Below are positions 58,742 to 64,000 of a stretch of 64,000 nt of DNA, piece after piece. The DNA is from Siphonodentalium dalli (lineage: Eukaryota > Mollusca > Scaphopoda > Gadilida > Siphonodentaliidae), in assembly GCA_032622095.1 (NCBI GenBank), contig CP136063.1:217385982-217449981 (forward strand), in the 5' to 3' direction. Position 1 is the first letter of the stretch, and each line of letters opens with the position of its first letter. Position numbers and translations under genes: made by a program. The notes under the pieces were generated by a model, which saw nothing but the letters and a program-made list of their open reading frames with translations, did no database searches and was not told the DNA's origin.

Positions 58742-59045
58742 TAATTTTAAATTGGAAATATTATTTCCTTCTGTTGTCCCCCCCCCTGATAGGAAGAATA
58801 TGTACCTGTTCTTTAGCAAGCTGTTTCTGATGCCTTTGAGTTTAATGAAGAATAGCTATTTTATTCCAACAGTTGTGCAACATGTGTTGTACTTCACATC
58901 AAGTGCAGTTGGCTGCATTCATTCTCGTGTTTCAGCAAGGTGTTACTGGGAAAGTCGCTACCAGAGTCAGGATTAGTCACCAGAAAGTTGGATTAAATGT
59001 GTGTTTGGATCACCATCTAATATATTTATTCATTTCTCTTCACAG
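58742..59045. other. Intron sequence and 3' splice site of the next exon
   Basis: No repeat recognised. It ends TTCATTTCTCTTCACAG at 59045, a pyrimidine-rich 3' splice site containing TCTCTTC, a sequence of the kind PTB itself binds. Confidence 0.7.
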
Positions 59046-59147
59046 AGAGGCTCAGACGAACTGATGTCGCACAACAGTCCTATGGTCACAAATGGGACAG
59101 GTCTCAGTCCGGAACACAATGGGGACATGAGCACAGACGCTAAAAAG
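59046..59147 (+). CDS. PTBP1-like: PTBP homologue, RGSDEL exon (34 codons)
   Basis: This exon encodes the N-terminal leader of a polypyrimidine tract-binding protein, a four-RRM nuclear RNA-binding protein that represses or shifts alternative exons by binding CU-rich pre-mRNA. The product starts RGSDELMSHNSPMVTNG and ends DMSTDAKK. RGSDEL followed by a VTNG motif is the signature of the PTBP leader and nuclear-localisation segment; the stretch between it and RRM1 is normally low complexity, as here. The acceptor CTTCACAG and donor AAG/GTAAGA bracket the exon, with both boundaries in phase 0, matching the following exon. The open frame extends upstream to 59001 only by reading through the splice site. 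A PAL hairpin begins 23 bases after the exon. PTBP1, 2 and 3 arose in vertebrates, so the symbol means the single invertebrate orthologue (hephaestus-like). Confidence 0.92.
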
Positions 59148-59170
59148 GTAAGATTTTTTTCATTATTATA

Positions 59171-59296
59171 CAGTAATGCCCTAATTAATCGACTCCTTTA
59201 ACCACAGCAGAATTATGGGTAACTTTTCAGGATTTAGTCGGAAATATGGCTTGTTGCCATTCATCGGAAAGCTCTCGATTAATTAGGGCATTACTG
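59171..59296. mobile_element. PAL copy 23 bases downstream of a PTBP donor, one arm deleted
   Basis: CAGTAATGCCCTAATTAATC, full left arm to CATCGGAAAGCTCTC, then directly the tip GATTAATTAGGGCATTACTG. TA flanks. Loss of one arm leaves only a short terminal stem. Confidence 0.9.
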
Positions 59297-59387
59297 TATT
59301 TACCATTTGATAATTATAGATCCCCTTTACCAACCAAGATGACAGAATTAATAGTTTTTGGTGAATTTGAGGTTTGAGAAAGTATTT

Positions 59388-59697
59388 TTAAAGGGGTACA
59401 CTAAATCCAGCCATTTTTGGGACCATCTCTCCTTTTATACTCATCATAATATATGTAACAATTTATCGTATGAACGATACAGACAGCATGGTAATTATAA
59501 AGAAAATGAATTTATGACTCCAGTCATAAATTCATTTTCATTATAATTACCATGCTGTTTGTATCATTCATAGAGCACATGAGTGTATTTTGCACTAATC
59601 CATGGCTCAAATTCATTAAATTTCTGCATATTTTCGGTTGAGTATAAAAGGAGATGGTCCCATAATTGGCCGGATTTAGTGTACAGTCCCCCTTTAA
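59388..59697. mobile_element. TTAA-flanked palindromic MITE, 310 bp
   Basis: TTAAAGGGGTACACTAAATCC-type left end faces GGATTTAGTGTACAGTCCCC and TTTAA on the right, followed inward by GGGACCATCT / AGATGGTCCC and CTTTTATACTC / GAGTATAAAAG. The core (about 59471-59570) is a strong palindrome, AATGAATTTATGACTCCAGTC with ATAAATTCATTTTC. The only copy in the window, lying in the PTBP intron. Confidence 0.85.
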
Positions 59698-60369
59698 ATA
59701 TTAGACAATGGCTTGTGGCACCTCTGGATTCCCATGACCTATGATATGGGCCTGGACACAGTTGACATTAGTCAGCGCAGGAGAATGCACCAGCACTTAG
59801 AAACTTCCTACGCTCTGTTGCTTTCTAGAAGGCAGGCATCAATTCTATAGCAATTTAGTTTAATTTGTGGAGCCTTAAAATTACCTCATGCCTTTGTGAA
59901 GGCATTTTCTCTGAAAATTAGTGCAGTAGGATGTTTGGAAATCAATTTATCGTTCCTCAACAAGAATAATAGTTGACAATAACACGATTCGAGAACAATT
60001 ATTGGCTCCATGATGAGTGACTTCTTCGACTGCCTTGTCGCGTATCTCGCCCGTACTGCTTTGAACAAATGAAATGATTCCATCCTCACATTGCTGTGTC
60101 ATCAATATCGCCGGCTAAACTCGCAAATGCTTAAGTACAGGAAAAGCAAGAGACTTGCATGCACAGGATAATTCAGCCCGGAATACAGTTGGCAGTTATA
60201 TCATTTCCGGAGTCTCACGACAATCATTAGTCATTGGACAATTTAAATAGGATGTGCAAAGGGCACTTGACTTCGGCAGCACATAAAACTGCAAATTATA
60301 TCGGCAGGTTGACTTGCACTCAGATAATTTCCTTTTTGGAGGGAGTATGGTTTGATGTACTTCCTGCTG
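59698..60369. other. PTBP intron; no repeat recognised
   Basis: Unique-looking. A 67-codon minus frame (59886-60089) has no supporting features. Confidence 0.5.
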
Positions 60370-60475
60370 TCCTATGCTTATGCCAATGTATTCTTTTATA
60401 TAAGTGAGGCTCCCTATGGGAGACTCTCATATATAAGAGAATGCATTGGCACAGTGTTTTCATGGAAGGGTTAAC
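60370..60475. mobile_element. PBB fragment, one hairpin plus right terminus
   Basis: GCCAATGTATTCTTTTATAT, loop GGCTCCCTATGGGAGAC, return arm ending GCATTGGCACAG, then TTTCATGGAAGGGTTAA. Confidence 0.8.
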
Positions 60476-61332
60476 TACTCTTGAGTACCAAATTAACAGT
60501 ACACGATGGGAAATTTTGCAAAACTAAATAACACTACCGGGCTAAATAACAGTACAGGGTGGAACTGCTTCGGAATTTCCATTCGCGACATGGTCAGAGT
60601 TATATACCTGTATGAATTTTACGAACCGGCCCTTCCACTGTATACTTCTTGTGGCTATTATCCTTATGGATATAAAAGCGATTTGTTTACATTTTTAGTT
60701 ATGATGTAATTTGGTTCACCAATATCGACAGACACGCTCAAGTTTTTCACTTCCAGATTGATAGATATTGGAGGCCAAAAATTTCTAAACCTGGCCAAAT
60801 AATGACCATACAGTTCGGCAATTGACTGGAAATTAATACGTATACATGTGAGATAACATGTAATTGAGGAAATGGACAAATCAGATGTTTTATATCAGTA
60901 TTTTTCTAATCTTTAATACTACAACCAGGATGTACTGTCTTGTGGATTTGACAGGGGGACAGTTGTACATGTCAAGCCTCGATATGCTCCAGTGATGGAA
61001 TGGTTAAGACCGTCTGCCAGGGTCTTCCATCTATCAGTATTTTCAAGAGATCACTGGCACTAATTTTGACACAGCTGAGATTTTGTTATCAACTAATCAA
61101 GCTTGTTGAACAAAAAGATGTGATGCACACATAATGTTATTTTAAGGTTTCAGTTATTAATTTTCATAACTGACCAGTTCTTAGTTGTGACATAAACTCT
61201 TTAAAAGTGCAAGTGGCATATTTGTGAACTAACTTCATGTAAATCAAATCATCATTAGCCGAAATAAAGAATTTATGTTAAGTCTACAATTTAATATACT
61301 TGTATCCTGTGGTTGCGTGCAAATATGATATA
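60476..61332. other. PTBP intron; possible PBB tip near 60982-61005
   Basis: ATGCTCCAGTGATGGAATGG then TTAA resembles a PBB terminus. The rest is unique-looking and the 67-codon frame at 60506 is unsupported. Confidence 0.45.
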
Positions 61333-61467
61333 CAGTAATGCTCTAATTAATCGACCCCTTAACCACAGGAGAATTATGGGTAACTTTTCAGGATTTAGTC
61401 GGAAATATGGCTTGTTGCCATTCATCGGAAAGCTCTCGGGGAGAGTCGATTAATTAGGGCATTACTG
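61333..61467. mobile_element. PAL copy in the PTBP intron, one arm deleted
   Basis: CAGTAATGCTCTAATTAATC, full left arm, loop CTCTCGGGGAGAG, then the terminal TCGATTAATTAGGGCATTAC only. The deletion resembles those at 59171 and 21691. Confidence 0.9.
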
Positions 61468-62164
61468 TAAATGAGCCTATAAAAACCACTGAATCCTGGG
61501 AGATGTGTATTCATGAGGACAGAGACACAAACTGTTTTTGTATAAATGCAAGTTAAAGAGCATAAATATAGATGTCATATCACTATCATTCCAGTCATCT
61601 CAAAGACAAGCTATAAAATAGCACAAGGACTGTCCATAAATCCTAAAAACAGACTATATGTATTAAGTAATTAAATGGAAATAAGGTCAATTCCATTGGC
61701 TGTGAATTTGTTACCTACGGCATGTCTGGGATTAATAAAAAAACTGCTGTAAAATACTCTCATAAAATATTGAACAATCAACAAATCCCTGGTATTGGAA
61801 GTATAACGGGATGGCTCTGCAGTGTGCGTGACAATTTCTCCAAGCTCATCAATAATTTCTTCCGTTAATGGTACAGTCGACTAAATTGCTCGATTATAGT
61901 AGGTATTTTATTATCGGCATGATGAATAACTGTCATCAATTCTGAAATTCCTTGGGATTAATATAAATCTTGGAAATGTCATCATTAAGTGACATCTCCT
62001 ATTGCTGCCATCCTATAACATGTCCTAGGTTTACAACCGCATTTATCAAGAGACACATTCTTAAATGGACATTGGTTGGCTTGAACCTACACATTATGTA
62101 TATGTAAGATTCCAGGCGGGATATCAAACCATACCACCATTTACTAATTGGTGTGTGCTGGTCT
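61468..62164. other. PTBP intron; no repeat recognised
   Basis: Unique-looking AT-rich sequence. Confidence 0.5.
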
Positions 62165-62393
62165 TTAACCCTTCCTCAAGCTTCCTGGAGCTTCCTCATA
62201 TTTTGCGAAAACTCATTCTCTTAAAGATACGAGTGCCCATAGGGAGCCTCGCATATAAGAGAATACATTGGCCTACCAATATTTACCTTGAAATAGAAAG
62301 CCAGTGCATCCTCTTATATATGCGAGGCTCCCTGTGGGAGACTCGCATATATAAGAGAATGCACTGGCACAGGATATTTAATGAAAGGGTTAA
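62165..62393. mobile_element. PBB element, TTAA to TTAA
   Basis: TTAACCCTTCCTCAAGCTTC to TTTAATGAAAGGGTTAA. The second hairpin is intact (loop GGCTCCCTGTGGGAGAC), the first degraded, and the ATTTACCTTGA linker is present. An extra single arm, ATATAAGAGAATACATTGG, lies just outside at about 62424-62442. Confidence 0.85.
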
Positions 62394-62906
62394 TGTTACA
62401 ATATAGTAGATTTAAAAATAATATATAAGAGAATACATTGGTATAGCAATATCGACATACATACCTATCTCCATTGGAACTCGATATAATGCTGAAGAAA
62501 CTTATACAAAAATAACTGCAGGGGAAAAAGGACACATTTTTTAGTCAGAATTGGTGATTTTTGTGACTTCAATTAAAATCTTTCTGATACATATAAATAT
62601 AAAATATAATATAAAATTATTGCAGGAAATCTAGTAGAGTCCATTTCATAATAGGATAATAGGATGTGAAAGCCCCCAAAACACGAATAATTGTACAGAA
62701 ATTTTGTTCACATTTATAAACATAATTTCACATTTTATTGGAATTTTTTATAATAAAATGATGATCTATAGAAAATATTGCAAGCTTTGAGTGTTTGGGA
62801 GGCTATTATATTAAACGTAATTGGCTGTACTCATTTAGGTTGAGGCTTCAAACCCCCTAATAAAACATCTGCAACCTGTATACAGTACACATGCATTCAG
62901 AACTCA

Positions 62907-62928
62907 CCTTTTCTTTTTTTGTTTTCAG
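62907..62928 (+). promoter_or_regulatory. Strong polypyrimidine tract and 3' splice site of the RRM1 exon
   Basis: CCTTTTCTTTTTTTGTTTTC followed by AG at 62927-62928. A U-rich tract of this length favours U2AF binding and also contains UUCUUU, a classic PTB-binding word. Autoregulation is known in vertebrate PTBP1, but at other exons, so a role here is only a possibility. Confidence 0.7.
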
Positions 62929-63072
62929 GCGAAGCTTGACCAGGTTTCCACCCCATCTAAAGTTGTACATATACGAGGCCTGCCTTCTGATGTGGTCGAG
63001 TCAGAAATTGTGCAGCTTGGGATGCCTTTTGGCAAAATGACAAATATTCTAGTGCTCAAACAGAAAAACCAG
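62929..63072 (+). CDS. PTBP1-like: PTBP homologue, first RRM1 exon (48 codons)
   Basis: Begins AKLDQVSTPSKVVHIRGLP and ends MTNILVLKQKNQ. Residues 11-19 of the exon (KVVHIRGLP) are beta-1/RNP2 of RRM1, equivalent to VIHIRKLP in vertebrate PTBPs. SDVVESEIVQLGMPFGK is helix 1 with the family-typical PFGK turn, and MTNILVLK is beta-2. The RNP1 strand (AFIEM-like) is expected in the next exon, beyond the window. The acceptor is preceded by a long U-rich tract and the donor is CAG/GTAAGT. Both boundaries are phase 0, so the exon joins in frame to 59046-59147. The level of similarity suggests an intact, constrained protostome gene. A DHP hairpin element starts about 40 bases downstream. Confidence 0.95.
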
Positions 63073-63110
63073 GTAAGTGTGAGGCTGTTATCACCTAAGA
63101 GTTGTTGGGT

Positions 63111-63380
63111 TCAAGTCTGAAATTAGTGTGTCTGTCATTTGCAGAATGAGGTCCCCAGAGGGTGAATTTAGTGACGCTATCCCACATAGCGGGCTAGCAT
63201 CACTAAATTCACCCTCTGGGGACCTCATTCATCATGGCCTCATCTGCTATGGGAGACAAAGATTCAGTTTTAAATTCCCAAATTGTGAATATTGTGATGT
63301 ACACCCATTGGGAACCTTGATTATGCAATGCGTTGTCTGCCAATTTGGGGATGTAAAGAAACTAAACTGAAATAGAAATA
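63111..63380. mobile_element. DHP left half, ~40 bases after a PTBP donor
   Basis: CAAGTCTGAAATTAGTGTGT, CTGTCATTTGCAGAATGAGG, hairpin, then the central part in the same version as 13661 (GGTGAATATTGTGATG-like, ATGTAAAGAAACTAAACTG). The right hairpin is absent. The element carries TTTGCAG, a potential cryptic 3' splice site, and the following frame (RMRSPEGEFSDA) stays open. Confidence 0.85.
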
Positions 63381-63398
63381 GGCTTCTTTGGGCTCATA

Positions 63399-63499
63399 CA
63401 GTAATGCCCTAAGTAATTGACTCCTTAACCACAGCAGTATTATGGGTTTACTTTTCAGTATTTAGTCGGAAATATGGCTTGTTGCCATTCATCGGAAAC
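63399..63499. mobile_element. PAL left arm only
   Basis: CAGTAATGCCCTAAGTAATT to GCCATTCATCGGAAA, then unrelated sequence. Confidence 0.85.
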
Positions 63500-64000
63500 C
63501 TAAGCATGATCGAGTCTCTTTTAAAAGCCAATGATGATCTTTTCAGATTTATGTCTCTGGAACGCGACTCGTATTTTATTTCTAGGACGCGGCTTTCCCA
63601 AGGTGACATAATACATGTATTGGTTGGGAATGCTATACAAAATCTGCCAAGTTCTGCAAAATGCTATACAAATTCAAAACATTAAGTCGACCCCTGATTA
63701 TGAATATGACACCTGTATTAATATGTAGTATAAATTTGTTGTGTTTTGCTATGCGTGGGACAATTCATGTCATTGACTTCGGATCTCGCAATTTAAACAT
63801 AACCAGCCATGAAGCAGTGTTTGTAATTGTTATCAGCATTTTACATATAGAGACTGGGTTCTGCCCTGCAAAGATCTGTTAAGGCACAACCAATGAAATA
63901 GCGCCCAGTCTGAGACATGACCAACGGAATGGAAGCAGAAAATGCTTGTGATATATTCCCAATTATAAGCCTCTATGACGCAAATTTATAAATGGAAAGG
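63500..64000. other. PTBP intron continuing past the window
   Basis: No exon recognised. The 68- and 73-codon frames here have no RRM similarity, and the expected RNP1-bearing exon is not present. Confidence 0.5.

Noticed and set aside
5015-63499. Regularly recurring palindromes as a CRISPR-like array
   Set aside because: Copies are dispersed, 100-400 bp long, flanked by TA, TTAA or 8-bp duplications and in a spliced eukaryotic context.

Overview
The window looks like animal nuclear DNA, most likely from a bivalve or other mollusc: it is AT-rich, has no long open frames, has spliced exons and is crowded with short palindromic transposons. The species call is inference. It rests on the protostome-like divergence of the one recognised protein and on CCGTCTGTCCGTC-type dispersed repeats that are common in molluscan genomes. 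No tRNA, rRNA or CRISPR array was recognised.

The only confidently recognised gene is on the + strand at the right end: a polypyrimidine tract-binding protein (PTBP/hephaestus family). Two coding exons are clear, 59046-59147 (conserved RGSDEL leader) and 62929-63072 (start of RRM1, with the RNP2 strand VVHIRGLP). Both begin and end in phase 0 between good splice sites. A weaker candidate for the first coding exon is 52327-52452. The rest of the gene lies beyond position 64000.

The remaining ~95% is intron or intergenic DNA built largely from non-autonomous elements, nearly all palindromic. I use these working names. PAL: TA-flanked palindrome of ~210 bp with CAGTAATGCCC ends, Tc1/mariner-like, ~27 full or partial copies. 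PBA, PBB, PBC and PBD: four TTAA-flanked, piggyBac-like families; PBA and PBB share an internal hairpin (CCAATGCATTCTCTTATATA stem). DHP: ~430 bp with a hairpin at each end (CAGAATGAGGTCCCCAGAGG), one copy with a perfect 8-bp target duplication. HAT1: 478 and 473 bp, CAAGGCTCAAAATAA ends, both copies with perfect 8-bp duplications. HAT2: 835 bp, TAGTG ends, near-perfect 8-bp duplication. There are also a ~2.3-kb foldback (2087-4389), a 310-bp TTAA palindrome (59388-59697) and a 416-bp element with 16-bp inverted ends (55579-55994).

Layout: 0.5-0.75 kb minisatellite; 2-4.6 kb foldback; 5-18.5 kb dense nested PAL/PBC/DHP/HAT1; 20-29 kb PBA and PAL pairs plus a 168-bp duplication; 29-36.4 kb PBC/PAL inside a ~1.2-kb spaced duplication; 36.8-38.5 kb relatively repeat-free; 39-48 kb PAL, PBB and DHP; 48-53.7 kb sparse, with the candidate PTBP exon 1; 53.8-59 kb HAT2, PBB and PAL; 59-63.5 kb PTBP exons, each followed within tens of bases by a hairpin element.

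Nested insertions give relative ages: PAL sits inside four PBC copies and one PBD copy, and PBA sits inside a PAL at exactly its TTAA. Several families were therefore active in overlapping periods.
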